Positions 23,399 to 35,269 are shown, counted from the stretch's first letter. The stretch: DNA of 64,000 nucleotides from Piliocolobus tephrosceles (GCF_002776525.5 NC_045449.1:4083499-4147498), one strand, 5' to 3'. Notes: generated by a model from the letters alone, not told the origin. Translations and numbers: made by a program.

Positions 23399-24056
23399 CT
23401 AAACTTCATTACTGCAAACCTATTGCCACTTCTACCTGAAATTTCAATTTCTGTGGATGTGAGTGGTTATCCATACTGCTTGATAATCAGTCTGAAAATA
23501 GTTGGTATACCTTACCAGTTCACAATGTATATTTCCTAGAAAAACCTTAAAGACTACTGCACTGGAAAGACTCATTAATAAAAATAAACATGTAATGCAA
23601 TATAAAGATGAGTATGACTGAATTAAGACTTGTGGCAACTATAGGAGTCTCAAAGTAACCCTTGAATGTACCAGTTATCAATCACATAGACTGAAGAGAG
23701 TGGAGTGCCCTCTAGTGACTAACTGAGGGCTAATGAGGGCACGGTGAGATAATCACACCAGCTTTTACAGAATTTTGGTTCAGTATTATTTCTATTACCT
23801 AATTATAAAGTAGTGAATTAACCACTTAGGTCTGGGTACCATCTGAGCCTATACTAATTTATTTTCAATCCTGTGACACCCCTACCCCCCAGTACAAGCC
23901 TCTACTTCCCTTCACAGGCAGTTATTTATACATAAGGTGTATACATTCACTCCCAACAGCGCTCTTCCAACAATTCCAAGATGGCCTCTACTCTCTCCAT
24001 TCCACTGAAACAATTACAAGAACATCACTACTTTCTTACTTTCTGTTAAGACAACC
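23399..24056. other. Intron 2 spacer
   Basis: Unique-looking with no gene recognised. It contains tctagtgactaactgagggctaatgagggc at about 23712, not assigned. Confidence 0.45.
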
Positions 24057-24336
24057 TTTTTTTTTTTTTGGAGACAGAGTTTTCCTCTTGTTGCCCAGGC
24101 TGGATGGAGTGCAGTGGCACGATCCCAGCTCACCGCCAATGTCTGCCTCCCGGGTTCAAGTGATTCTCCTGCCTCAGCCTCCCGAGTAGCTGGGATTACA
24201 GGCACGCACCACCATGCCCGGCTAATTTTGCATTTTTAGTAGAGATGGGGTTTCTCCGTGTTGGTCAGGCTGGTCTCCAACTCTTGACCTCAGATGATCC
24301 TGCCTGCCTCGGCCTCGTACACCACCACACCCGGCC
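24057..24336 (-). repeat. Alu, 5' end rearranged
   Basis: Antisense dimer. Near its end ggcctcgtacaccaccacac replaces the normal cccaaagtgctgggattac block. Confidence 0.9.
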
Positions 24337-24644
24337 AACAACAAATCCATTCTATGAAGTACATGATCCTTGGTAGCATTTTAAAAGGCTTACTTCTAAC
24401 AAACCTTTCTTCATCCCCCTGTATCTTCCTTTGCCTTTCTCAGGTCCTGACCCAGGAACATCTCTCTCTCTTTCCTGAGCAAAGGCTACTGATCTCAGGA
24501 AGGCACAGTCCAGAAGTGACCGCCAGAATTCTCAGCAGCATATACACACTCCAGAGGAGCTGCCAGAAATACTGCTGTGACTCACATCTCAATTCAACAG
24601 CCAACACTTTTAAAAATGTATACCAAAGACCAGAAACGGTTTTG
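24337..24644. other. Intron 2 spacer
   Basis: Unique-looking sequence with no gene recognised. Confidence 0.45.
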
Positions 24645-24933
24645 TTTTCTTTTTTGAGATGGAGTCTCGCTCTGTCGCCAGGCTGGAGTACAGTGGTGTG
24701 ATCTTGGCTCACTGCAACCTCCGCCTCCCGGATTCAAGCGATTCTCCTGCCTCAGCCTCCTGAGCAGCTGGGACTACAGGTGTGCGCCACCATGCCCAGC
24801 TAATTTTTGCATTTTTAGTAGAGACAGGGTTTCACCATGTTGGCCAGGATGGTCTCGATCTCCTGACCTCGTGATCTGCCCGCCTCGGCCTCCCAAAGTG
24901 CTAGGATTATAGGCGTCAGCCCCAGCGCCCGCC
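24645..24933 (-). repeat. Alu, full length
   Basis: Flanked by cagaaacggtttt (24631) and cagaaatgggttt (24934). Confidence 0.92.
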
Positions 24934-25004
24934 CAGAAATGGGTTTTTATTAGTGAAAAGAAAAAGTGTTTGTCTTTGGTGGAGCTGGAGGTACACAGCA
25001 TACA

Positions 25005-25215
25005 GTCAGTTATGCGAGGCTTTACGACAGGGTTATGATCTGAGAAAGGCGTCCTTGGGTGACTCTGTACATCACAGTGAACATACACAAGCCTACAGGG
25101 TATGGCCTACTTACATACCTGGGCTTTAGGATACAGCCTATAGCTCCCAGGCTACAAACCTGTACAGCATTTTACTGTACTGTATACTGTAGGCGATTAT
25201 AACACAATGGTGTAC
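25005..25215. repeat. DNA transposon fossil, family not certain
   Basis: The tail tatactgtaggcgattataacacaatgg and the head cagtcagttatgcgaggc resemble a known human medium-reiteration DNA transposon beginning cagtcatgcgtcgc. I cannot name it with confidence. Confidence 0.45.
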
Positions 25216-25218
25216 ATC

Positions 25219-25440
25219 TAATCCTGAGAGGTCAGGGGTTCGAGACCAGCCTGCTCAACATGGTGAAACGGCATCTCTACTAAAAATACAAAAATTAGCC
25301 AGGCATGGTGGCAGGTGCCTGTAATCCCAGCTTCTTGGGAGGCTGATGCAGCAGAATCACTTGAACCCAGGGGACAGAGGTTGCAGTGAGCCAAGATCAC
25401 GCCACTGCACTCCAGACTGAGAGACAGAGCGAGAATCCAT

Positions 25441-25469
<29 letters not shown>
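25219..25469 (+). repeat. Alu, 5' truncated
   Basis: Begins inside the left arm at gagaggtcaggggttcgag and ends in 27 A. Confidence 0.9.
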
Positions 25470-25471
<2 letters not shown>

Positions 25472-26319
25472 TTTTTCAATGAGGCCCTTAGAATTGAGCT
25501 CCAATCTGGATTCCCAACCAATGCTCAATACAGACATCAGTTTAGGAGAGTTTTTCTTGTTTTCATGTACGTAATACAAGGGTAACTAGATTCTGTCACT
25601 GAAATGTTGCTGTGTCTCCCAAGATGGTGATGTTGAAAAACTACAAGAATAGATCTGAACTTCACCTGGCTCACATCCCAGGTGTGGTAAGTGGGTAAGG
25701 ATCTGGCTGCATCAAACATCTTTTGGTGAAAAAATTGTTAGGAAATGTGCTTTCAAATAACAGTAAGGTTAGGAGGAAGCACTTCCAGATGGTCTTCAAT
25801 GGCTACTGTTATCTGCCAAAAACCTTAATCATGTGGGGTAGCCAAATTCAGTTATCTCAGTTTGTAAAACTTATCAATGCAAACTACAATCAGGAAACAC
25901 ATCAGCAAAACTTCAGATTGGCAATCGTTATCACAAACACAAATGTCCACACTGTGGTTCAACTCTGTATGTATCAGCTTAGCCTGGCACAGAAATAGCT
26001 CCAAATCTTCTTTTCTATTAGCTGTTTTCTGAGGAGGAAAAGAGCTACTAACTAAGAAAACCTAAAAACAACTACTTGACCATCACCAAAAAAAATGTTT
26101 GATGCATCCAAATCCTTACCCACTTAGCAGCACTGAGATGAAGGTTAAATGAGAAAGTATAGTCCAGACCTCAAGAAACTCAGATCTAGATCTGTCCCTG
26201 TCACTCAGTTGTATGGCTTTAAGAAGGTCACTTCCTTTTTTTCCCCCAATACCTGAACTGCTGCAAAAAGCATGGAAACTTGTATCAGTCACCAATGTAA
26301 GGAAGTCTTGATGCATCTT
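25470..26319. other. Intron 2 spacer
   Basis: 850 bp without a recognised repeat. A 91-codon open stretch at 25723-25998 (+) has no recognisable domain and is likely chance. Confidence 0.45.
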
Positions 26320-26616
26320 TGTGTGTGTGTGTGTGGGATGGAGTCTCGCTCTGTCACCCAGGCTGGAGTGCAATGGCGCTATCTCAGCTCACTGAAACCT
26401 CCATTTCCTGGGTTCTAGCGATTCTCCTGCCTCAGCCTCCTAAGTAGCTGAATTACAGGCGCGTGCCACTACACCCGGCTAATTTTTTTTGTCTTTTTAG
26501 TTGGGACAGGGTTTCACCATGTTGGTCGGGCTGGTCTTGAACTCATGACCTCGTGATCTGCCCACCTCAGTCTCCCAAAGTGCTGGGATTACAGGCGTGA
26601 GCCACCGCGCCTGGCA
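26320..26616 (-). repeat. Alu with (GT)n in place of the poly-T tail
   Basis: Perfect 10-bp duplication gatgcatctt at 26310-26319 and 26617-26626. The tail is tgtgtgtgtgtgtgtg rather than T. Confidence 0.94.
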
Positions 26617-26626
26617 GATGCATCTT

Positions 26627-27043
26627 ACAAAACAATACATACTAGTAAATTTAAGTTAATCTGCAAACATTCAGAGCAGAAAATAAGACTGTGGTCTTTG
26701 CATCTAGAAATGTACTACACGAAATATTTTTAAAATTCTACTTCTCTTCTTCTACTCTTATTTAATACCACTACATTGTTGTCTATCCTTAAGTCATTGG
26801 TTTAACAATTAATAGTCAGTTAACAGATTATCATATAGTCTAACAATAACTTCCAACAAACTAGGAGAAAGTGACCATTAGTTTAGTTTAGGATAAGAAC
26901 ACCTAGATTCTAACCAGTATTCGGTGGGGACTCAAGTAGAGAACCACAAAAATAGACGATCTTGAAAATTCTCCTTAGCCTTCTTAAAACATTGATGTGT
27001 ATAACACATTCTCAATTAAAATGTCCAAAAAATACATAATTAT
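26627..27043. other. Intron 2 spacer
   Basis: AT-rich, no feature recognised. Confidence 0.45.
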
Positions 27044-27260
27044 CCTGCCTCCTGAATTCAAGTGATTCTCCTGCCTCAGCCTCCTGGATAGCTGGGATTA
27101 CAGGCATGCCACCACGCCCAGCTGATTTTCATATTTTTAGTAGAGACGGGGTTTCACCATGTTGGCCAGGCTGGCATCAAACTCCTGACCTCTCAGGTGA
27201 TCCGCCCACCTCAGCCTCCTAAAGTACTGGGATTGCAGGCGTGAGCCACCACACCCGGCC
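27044..27260 (-). repeat. Alu fragment lacking its 3' tail
   Basis: Antisense. Begins at cctgcctcctgaattcaagtg, so the tail and the end of the right arm are missing. Ends cacacccggcc. Confidence 0.88.
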
Positions 27261-27415
27261 TGAAACTATTATTTTTAATAGCAACAGGTCTTAGACATTA
27301 GAGATTCAAGGAGAACACAAAAACTCTTCAATGATCCAATTCAGTACAAAGGATACGGAATACAATCATTTCTCCTGCTCCCTAAAAAATAATTTCATTT
27401 CAGTTTGCCAAAATA

Positions 27416-27630
27416 CTTGTGTTTTTGATTTGTTTTGTTTTGAGATGGAGTCTCATTCTGTCACCCAGGCTGGAGTGCAATGGTGTGGTCTCAGCTTACT
27501 GCAACCTCTGCCTCCTGAGTTCAAGTGATTCTCCTGCCTCAGCCTCCTGAGTAGCTGGGACTACAGGCGCGTGCCACCACACCCATTCCCAAAGTGCTAG
27601 GATTACAGGCGTGAGCCACCGCATCCAGCC
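27416..27630 (-). repeat. Alu with large internal deletion, near exon 2
   Basis: The right arm joins ccaccacacccattcccaaagtgct, skipping most of the left arm. The 10-bp duplication tgccaaaata is at 27406-27415 and 27631-27640. It lies 71 bp from the exon 2 donor. Confidence 0.92.
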
Positions 27631-27701
27631 TGCCAAAATAGTTTTTCATTCAATGTATTAAAAGAGCTCCATTTTGAAGATGTCAGTTCCATTATACTTA
27701 C

Positions 27702-27804
27702 TAAAGTGTATCTGGAGGGCCAATAATAAGGACTTCCCATCGGTAGAGATCATTGTCATCTATTAAACCTGCAGAAAAGCCTTCCACTGGATTTTTGTTG
27801 AGTT
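27702..27804 (-). CDS. UBE2G1: UBE2G1 exon 2: N-terminal E2 region
   Basis: This 103-nt exon encodes residues 16 (last two bases) to 50 (first two bases) of UBE2G1. It reads ELNKNPVEGFSAGLIDDNDL followed by YRWEVLIIGPPDTLY. These are the end of the first UBC helix, which contacts E1 and E3, and the first two beta strands with the conserved W-x-V-x-I-x-GPP-x-T-x-Y pattern. The acceptor reads ctttttccacag before AACTCAAC, and the donor reads CACTTTA then gtaagt. The upstream exon with the start codon is not in the window. At least 36 kb of intron follow toward it. The exon length is not a multiple of three. Confidence 0.97.
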
Positions 27805-28640
27805 CTGTGGAAAAAGCAAAGTTTAATCAATACATTTAAGCACATAATTTTCATCCAATAGATAAATTACAGAACTTGAGCATAAATGTTATATATAAGT
27901 TTTAAACCATCAAACAGATACACCTTGCTGGGCAAAATGCTACTTGATGGCCAAAATATTTTCATGTCTATACTGTAAGAAAGTCCTGGGTAAAGCAAAC
28001 TCTCCAGAAGATCAACTTCTACTGGTGTCCAGCCAGGCTCGTGTCATTCTGGGTGGCCCTACAGTGGTCTTTTAAGGAAACTTATTAAAATGCAGATATT
28101 CGTTCAGAGGGAACCCCAGAAATCAAATCAAGTTGGCAATTCTTAAGCTGCTGTCTTTAGGGTATGCTTTCAGAGTGTCTGATCATACCTTTTCATTGGA
28201 ATGTACTGAGCTTAATAACTTTCATTTGTACTAACATTTGTACACCTATTTGACATGGCCCTGTAGTCGTGGGGACCTGCTCCTACAGTGCTCCTGTGTG
28301 CCCATCCATCTCTGAGCACAAGGAGAGCAGAGGTCCCATAAGTCTTGTCTGTGTATGTTGACCCTCTGAGAGCCACAGCTTCTGGGACACAGGAGTAGCT
28401 TAAGAGTAATAGCTAGAGCATACAGGAATGGCTGTAGCATCATGAGGTTCTTGTCTTCTAAAGAGAGTGCCGCCACATGGAGAAAGAATGACAGGGTGGG
28501 AAACGAGAGGCGAGGAACTAGCGAGGTGGGGGCACACAAGCCAAGACAGGGACCTTAAGGAGCAGGTGAGCAGGGGTACAGGGCCCAAAATGTTTCCAGA
28601 GACACCAGACTTAACTAAGTACTGGCCTACTAATGGTGAG
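27805..28640. other. Start of intron 1 side (acceptor end), no repeat recognised
   Basis: Unique-looking intronic sequence with no second gene. 28246-28560 is GC-richer and has long open frames on both strands without a recognisable domain. Confidence 0.5.
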
Positions 28641-28644
28641 CAGA

Positions 28645-28723
28645 CCATGTGAAAAATTTTTAAACAGTTTAATGAGGTATAACTGACATTCAGTGAACTG
28701 CACAGACTTAAATTACACAATTT
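28645..28723 (+). repeat. L1M 3' UTR fragment, left part
   Basis: tttaatgaggtataactgac and gtgaactgcacagacttaaa follow the old L1 3' UTR. It continues after the Alus at 29222-29340. Confidence 0.65.
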
Positions 28724-29035
28724 GGCCAGGCACGGTGGCTCACACCTGTAATCCCAGCACTTTGGGAGGCCGAAGCAGGTGGACCACCTGAGGTCGAGAG
28801 TTTGAGACCAGCCTGATCAACATGGAGAAACCCTGTCTCAACTAAAAATTCAAAATTAGCCAGGCGTAGTGGCGCATGCCGGTAATCCTAGCGACTCAGG
28901 AGGCTGAGGCAGAAGAATTGCTTGAACTTGGGAAGCAGAGGTTGCGGTGAGCTGAGATCGCACCATTGCATTCCAGCCTGGCCAACAAGAGTGAAACTCT
29001 GTCTCAAAAAAAAAAATTAAAAATAAATAAATAAA
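28724..29035 (+). repeat. Alu, full length
   Basis: Inserted in the L1M fragment. The tail is A-rich with (AATA)n. Confidence 0.92.
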
Positions 29036-29221
29036 TACAAATTTAAAAATTAGCTGGGCATGGTGGCGTGCGCCTGTAATCCCAGTTACTCAGAAGGCTG
29101 AGGCAGGAGAACTGCTTGAACCTGGGAGGCAAATGTTGCATTGAGCCAAGATCACGCCATTCATTGCACTCCAGCCTGGGTGACAGAGCAAGACTCCATC
29201 TCAAAAAAAAAAAAAAAAAAA
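29036..29221 (+). repeat. Alu, right arm only
   Basis: Starts near aaaaattagctgggcatggtgg directly after the previous Alu tail and ends in 20 A. May be part of the same composite insertion. Confidence 0.88.
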
Positions 29222-29340
29222 ACCCAATTTAGTAAGTACTGATATATGTATACACCAGAGGAACCAACACAACAATCACAATAGTGAATGCACGTATCAA
29301 TCATCCACAAAATTATCACGTTTTACCTGCCAGTGGAACT
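29222..29340 (+). repeat. L1M 3' UTR fragment, right part
   Basis: gatatatgtatacaccagagg and caatcacaatagtgaatgc continue the L1 sequence seen at 28645-28723. Confidence 0.6.
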
Positions 29341-29655
29341 GGGTACTCATTGGCTCAAATTGGAAAGTGGGGACAAAGAACACTCAAGAGTAGACTGATT
29401 TGAAAAGGACTTGGTGGGAGTCTCAACAGGTGTATAATTCTCGTGTACGACCTGCCATCATTCTCACGCAGCTTTGTCTAAGGATGAAAGACAGTATAAT
29501 ACAACTCGGAGTGCTACCAAGGACTGAACCAATGTGTAGGTAACTGAGGAGATATTAATTTTGGGGGTAATCAGAGATAGTATTATTTCAACAACTAGGA
29601 TTTAACAACATGCCAGCAAAATATGAGAAAGTCAATAGTGAAAATTTATTATTTA
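29341..29655. other. Intron 1 spacer
   Basis: No gene or repeat recognised. Ends in the left target-site copy of the next Alu. Confidence 0.45.
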
Positions 29656-29950
29656 GGCCGGGCGTGGTGGCTCACACCTGTAATCTCGACACTTTCAGGA
29701 AGCCAAGGAGGGTGGATCACTTGAGGTCGGGAGTTCAAGACCAGCCTGGCCGACATGGTGAAACCCTGTCTTTAGTAAAAATACAGAAATTGGCCAGGCA
29801 TGGAGGTGGACACCTGTAATCCCAGCTACTCAGGAGGCTGAGGCAGGAGGATCACTTGACCTGGGAGGCAGAGGCTGCAGTGAGCCGAGACCATGCCACT
29901 GTACTCCAGCCTGGGTGACAAAGCGAGACTCTGTCTCAAAAATAAAAATA
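29656..29950 (+). repeat. Alu, full length
   Basis: Duplication aaaatttat at 29641 and 29951. The head is ggccgggcgtggtggctcac. Confidence 0.92.
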
Positions 29951-30529
29951 AAAAATTTATGTTTAAACATGGAAGTGCTTCTTTTCTTGAAATTTGAGGG
30001 GAGATTTGCATAAGTCTAATATTTTTGCATAACAGGCAAACTAGACTTACAAACAGTTAAAATCAGCGCTGTATTTCAATACACAAGAAAGGTATTTTTA
30101 CTTTAAAGTGGCTAATCTAAAATACTTTTTAAAGATATTGAAAGTGCAAACACATTAAGATGGGAATCGCATTTTCACTGTTACTTTGCTTATGCATGCA
30201 TATGTGTACTGAGTGCCAACTATGTTGCAGACGTTCTAGTAACACAGAAAGTCACACTTTCCTGTCGACTGAGGGATGGAGTGGAGCACACACAAATGCG
30301 CTGTGAGGAGTTGTTTTCTACAAGCGTGATTTCATTTCCAATCTTTTTCTAGATAAACACCATTACATTACTCGGACCATTTTCTGCAACACTGTACGCA
30401 AGAGTCTTGTGAAAGATTCTATAATATATCCAGAAATTACCTAGTTGCTGCATTTTCCACCAGAAGTCCAGGGTTTATAAACATAGGTGAGTAAGCTCTG
30501 AAATAATTTATTACAAAATTACATGGTCA
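29951..30529. other. Intron 1 spacer
   Basis: Unique-looking. Around 30205-30250 (tgtgtactgagtgccaactatg) it hints at an L2/MIR remnant. Confidence 0.35.
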
Positions 30530-30970
30530 AAATTACCCTTGAAAATTTCCTTACACTTTCCATAAAGTATATCATTGCTTCTTACTCTTGTCAAAACCCC
30601 CAAGTTCTTGAAATATTTTGCCCATTCTTTCCATGCATCTCTTCTGCAGGCCTAATTGTGTTCTTTGCTTGTTCCATGGAAGTAAATACAAAAGCAATGC
30701 TGAAAAATGTCCAACGCCTCACTTTTGTCATGGCTTCTGCCCCCAGCATGACTCTTCCTAGGTCTAGATGCATGAATATTTAACAGGCTTAATCCACTTA
30801 AAGCGATAGAACCGTACCATACCTTCATGAACGCTTCCTTCAAGGTCCCTATCAATACTAGCCCCTCCATGAAGTCTTCCCTAAATCATTTATCAAATAA
30901 TCTTTGGCTTCTGCTAAATTCCTATTGATTGTACTTCAGTCTGTCTACATCTTCTGGCACTTGACCAACA
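30530..30970 (+). repeat. Possible L2 remnant
   Basis: tccatgaagtcttccctaaatc and cttctggcacttgacc fit the L2 3' region loosely. Confidence 0.35.
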
Positions 30971-31615
30971 TCGGCTCCTGATCCCCAGAGAAGTAAACAG
31001 GCAATTACAATGTGCTCCAACAATAGTACAAGAATTTGAGGGCACATAAAAAAGAAGGACACATAACATAATCATGAGGAATAAGAAAAGGCTTCTACAA
31101 AGAAAAGAAATAAAAGATTTGGGTGAAGAAATTCAAGGTTCAGAATCTGAACCTCTGCTTTAGATAGAGGAGCATGTACAAAAACTTGAAATAGGGCAAT
31201 CAGTATATGACTGGAACGGCGGGGGGCAGGGGAGCAGCTGAAACTAAACAGAATGTCAAAAGCTGGACAGCAAAGGGCCTTTGTAAGCCCTGCATGCTTG
31301 GACTTCATCCAGAGGGCAATGATAAGCCTTTGAAGGGTGGTTCTTTTTTTCTTTTTCTTTTAAACAATGGGGTGACCTCATGAGATTTACATTTGCAAAA
31401 ACCAATCTTGTAGTATGTAGAAGATTGTGTAAATAAGGCATGATGAGGACAAAGAAACAAAAAGCAAGCAATTCAAGTAATCCTGAAAAGTGTACCTCAA
31501 GTATATAGCCATTGAAACAATGAAGAAAACAGGGATACTTAGAAGACAGAATCAATCACCCTAACTTGGCGATGTTAAAGAAGTAGGGCTTAAAGTAGTA
31601 AGTCAAAAATGACAT
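30971..31615. other. Intron 1 spacer, ancient repeat likely
   Basis: ttggacttcatccagagggcaatg and aatggggtgacctcatgagattt resemble a widespread old interspersed repeat I cannot name. Confidence 0.35.
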
Positions 31616-31905
31616 GAGCTGGGCGTGGTGGCTCATGCCTGTAATCCCAACACTTTGGGAGGCTGACGTGGGCAGATCGTTTGAGCCCAGGAGTTTGATG
31701 CAACATGGCAAAACCTTGTCTCTACCAAGAAAAAAAAAAGAAAAAAATTAGCCAGGCATGGTGGTGTGCACCTACAGACCCAGCGACTCACGGAGGCTGA
31801 GGTGGGAAGATGAGATCAGGAGGCGGAGGTTGCCATGACCTGAGATGACACCAGGGCACTCCAGCCTGGGCAACAGAGCCAGATCCTGTCTCAGTTTAAA
31901 AACTA
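31616..31905 (+). repeat. Alu, diverged
   Basis: Starts agctgggcgtggtggctcatg and has an A-rich middle linker. Parts of the left arm are missing (gagtttgatgcaacatgg). Confidence 0.9.
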
Positions 31906-31944
31906 AATATGTATTTTTTTTTTTTTAAAGGAAAATGACATATG

Positions 31945-32452
31945 ATAAAAAAGTTGAGCAGAGTTACCATATGACCCAGCAATTCCACTTCTAGGTATAT
32001 ACGTAACATCTGTCCACACAGAAAGTTGCGCATGAATGTTTGTAGCAGCATTTGTTGTAATAATCAAAAGGCAGAAACTCAAACATCCATCGACAAATGA
32101 ATAAATTGCAGTATATACATACAATGAAATATTATTCAGCCATGGAAAGAAATGAAGTACTAATATATGAAGCTCAATAACATCAGGCTAAGTTAAAGAA
32201 GCTGGACATATAAGGTCACACATTATACAGCTTATTTTATATGATATATCCAGAATAGGCAAATCCAGAGAGACAGAAAGTAGATTGCACAATGAGAGAG
32301 GGAGAAATGGGGCATAATTACTTAAGGGGCATAGGTGTGATGAAAAAGTTTTAAAACTAGAGAGAGCTGGTGGTTGGTTGCACAACATTGTGAATACACT
32401 AAATACTACTGAGTGGTACACTTTAACACCGTTACCGATAATGTGAATTCCC
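31945..32452 (+). repeat. L1M 3' end
   Basis: taccatatgacccagcaattcc, aaatattattcagccatgg and ttggttgcacaacattgtgaat are diagnostic of old L1 3' ends. Confidence 0.9.
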
Positions 32453-32628
32453 CCCACTTTTTTTTTGACACCAGATTTCTGTGCAAGGGTAGAAATCTGT
32501 TCATTCACTGAAATGAGAAACATAGGTAGTGGTACTGGTTTTCCAGGAGAGGGGAAGAAATGGTGATGGGCTTAGTCTTAAATGCCTTTTGTTAGGGACA
32601 AAAAACACATTGTCTTAAAAATAAATCT

Positions 32629-32919
32629 AGCCGGGCACAGTGGCTCACACCTGTAATCCCAGCGCTTTGGGGGGCTGAGGCGGGAGGATCATCTGAGGTC
32701 AGGAGTTTGAGACCAGCCTGGCCAACATGGGGAAACCCCATCTCCAGTAAAAATACAAAAATTAGCCAGGCATCCAGTAGTCCCACCTACTCGGGAGGCT
32801 GAGGCAGGAGAATGGTGTGAACCCAGGAGGCGGAGCTTGTAGTGAGCTGAGATTGTACCACTGCAGTCCAGCCTGGGCGACAGAGCGAGACTCTGTCTCA
32901 AAAAAAGAAAAAAAAAAAG
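32629..32919 (+). repeat. Alu with short internal deletion
   Basis: Left arm runs into gccaggcatccagtagtcccacctac, so about 15 bp of the right-arm start is missing. Confidence 0.92.
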
Positions 32920-33264
32920 GAAGCCAAGAAAACATTTTATTAAAGCTAAAGGAGTTGCATTTAAAGGAGAAACTATCCAACGATGATAAACACATACAGC
33001 TCAGGGAAGAAGGGGTCTATATTCATCCACTGGATTCAATTAAAAAAAAAAACAGGCCACAGTTGCCCTAGGCATAAGCAGTGTCAGCGTGAAGGTAAGA
33101 GGGAATCCATGCAGGAGACGCTGAGTCGACAAAGAGAAGATGAAGTGGAAAAACCCAAGAGGAAATTTTTTCTAAAAGTTTGACGGTAGATGGAAAAGTG
33201 TAGCAGTCACAGGTAAACGAAATTCAAGCAAGTTTTATTTTAACGGAAAAGGCTGAAAGATGTT

Positions 33265-33960
33265 AAAAGATCCTATCTGTGTTTAAATGTTGATATGGAT
33301 ACCTCACACTATATTCAAATCCAGACAGATTACAGATATAAACAAAGAGGTATAAAACCTAACTAAAAGCAAATACAGAATTGTGTTTTTTCACATCATT
33401 TTGAGTGGAGGTGGTCCTCCTATGCAGGACACAAAACAGTCAAATAATGCTACACAAAATACTTTAAGTGCAGTACAGCAATAAAGTCTAAATACAAATG
33501 ACTGGGAAAGAATATTTGCAACATACGACAGAGCAAGACTCGGCCTCAAAAAAAAAAAAAAATTTGCAACATAATAGGGAGAAGTTTAAAATCCCTAATA
33601 CAAATAGAGCTTCTGTAAATCAAAAGGGAAACTAAAACCAAAAAGTGACCATGTTTGACCTTTATATTCCTAAGGTATTAGGAGTTTCAAGAGTGCCAAA
33701 GATGAAGATAACATCTTTTCTGAATGCTATCTAGAGATAGAATTAAGACTTGGAAAGGGCCTAGAAGACCTCTCTTTCTCACAAAAGTCATGAATGCTAA
33801 AACACAAAAGTTTACAGTTCTAAAGGCGGCAAAACTAACCAATAGTATTGCAAATCAGGACAATAGCATTTTCTCTCTGTGTGTGTGTGTCTTTTGGAGC
33901 GGGAAGTGAAAGCAGTATCTGGGAAGAGGCATGGAACAGACTTCTGGTGTACTGGTACAG
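33265..33960 (+). repeat. L1 ORF2-end fragment
   Basis: tggatacctcacactatattc, actgggaaagaatatttgc and caaatagagcttctgtaaatc follow old L1. It is interrupted at 33526-33561 by a tiny Alu piece. Confidence 0.65.
33526..33561 (+). repeat. 36-bp Alu micro-insertion
   Basis: Only the last 22 bases of Alu (cgacagagcaagactcggcctc) plus a short A tail. It is flanked by the perfect 12-bp duplication atttgcaacata at 33514-33525 and 33562-33573. Confidence 0.93.
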
Positions 33961-33984
33961 AGGCATGCTGTCCATAACATGTAT

Positions 33985-34026
33985 GTACACACATATTATG
34001 TATATAGATACATAATATGTATGTAC
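33985..34026. repeat. Hairpin-forming inverted repeat
   Basis: Arms of 19 bp (33985-34003 and 34008-34026) with one mismatch and a 4-base loop atag. Confidence 0.85.
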
Positions 34027-34099
34027 TTTCCTGTCAATGTTATACTTCAATTTTTAAAACTAGTAAATCCTGGAGTGTCTGGTGACTGTTAAATAAGAG

Positions 34100-35265
34100 T
34101 TGTGCTTGCATGCTATGAATCTGGAAATCACTGTGGGCCAGAGTGGTCTACAAGCCATGAATAAAAAAGAAACCCAGGGACAAGGAAATGTCTTGAGAGT
34201 AATGATTTCGGTAAGTGTTAAGTAATGGAAAATAATGCGTGAGCAGACTTGCTAAGATAGAGTCATTACCAAGAATAAGACTAAAAAGAACAGAAAGAGC
34301 ACATGAAAAGTAAAAACCTTGTATTTCTGAATCGGAATTGGAAGAATCAATATAAAATGATATTGCTTTCAAATATATAGTTATCAGGATCTGTCCACTG
34401 AAAAAGCCTCGAAAAAATGAACAGCCCAGTAGTACCCAGAATGTGATCTCTAAATATGAATTTATCACTAAAACGGACCAGAGCTCTTCAGAGAAATGGC
34501 TGACTCCAGGTCTAGAGCAAGAAATGTTAGGTTCATCTCACACATAGCAGACAAAAAGGAAGCTATCAAGTAATACTATGGTATTGTGAAAGGGACTCAA
34601 GAGCCAGCTTGAAGAGGCCTCCACTGGTCAAACATGGGACAAATGACTGAATATGCAAGTTTAAATCCATGAGTTTATAACTGTGAAATCAAAAACAAAA
34701 AACTAATTTATCACCACTACAGGATGCTGGTAAATCAGTTTGTTATTCTGAAAACCAATTTTAAAAAGCAAAAGAATCAGTATTTAGTGTGATCCTTTTT
34801 TATTACACAAATTATATTGCCAAGTAATCAAAACAGTAATTACTATTTGATCAAATGAGGTTTTTCTCTATAAAACTATTCCAGCTAAAAAATGAAAAAC
34901 AACTGAAACATTGGCCATTTTATCATTTAATCCAAGCATTTTAAAAGACAACCAGATATTACACGTCTCCTGAAAAATGAACAAACCCCACATATGAAGT
35001 AAAGTCACCTCACAAACCTAACCTGTTTGAGCCCCTAAGTACAATAACTAATTCACAAAGAACAGAAACAGAGAAATATGTTCGAGGACATCCTTGGGAC
35101 ACCATTAGCAAGATCTACTCTAGATATTCTAAAGAACAAGACCTGGAATCTTCAGCAAATATACTGAAAGAGCACAAAAGACAATGAATTCAAACATTTT
35201 TTAAAATTTATGAAAATTATGACACAAATGAAAATGTGAAGAGTAACAAGACATTAGACAATATC
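34100..35265. other. Intron 1 spacer, repeat-poor
   Basis: Over 1.1 kb of AT-rich sequence with no Alu and no gene recognised. Confidence 0.5.
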
Positions 35266-35269
35266 CAGC

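Noticed and set aside
24294..24701. 135-codon open frame between two Alus
   Set aside because: Starts and ends in Alu sequence. The unique middle has no recognisable domain or splice sites.
25723..25998. 91-codon open frame in repeat-poor intron 2
   Set aside because: No domain, no Kozak or promoter signal and no splice context. A length like this is expected by chance in AT-rich intron.
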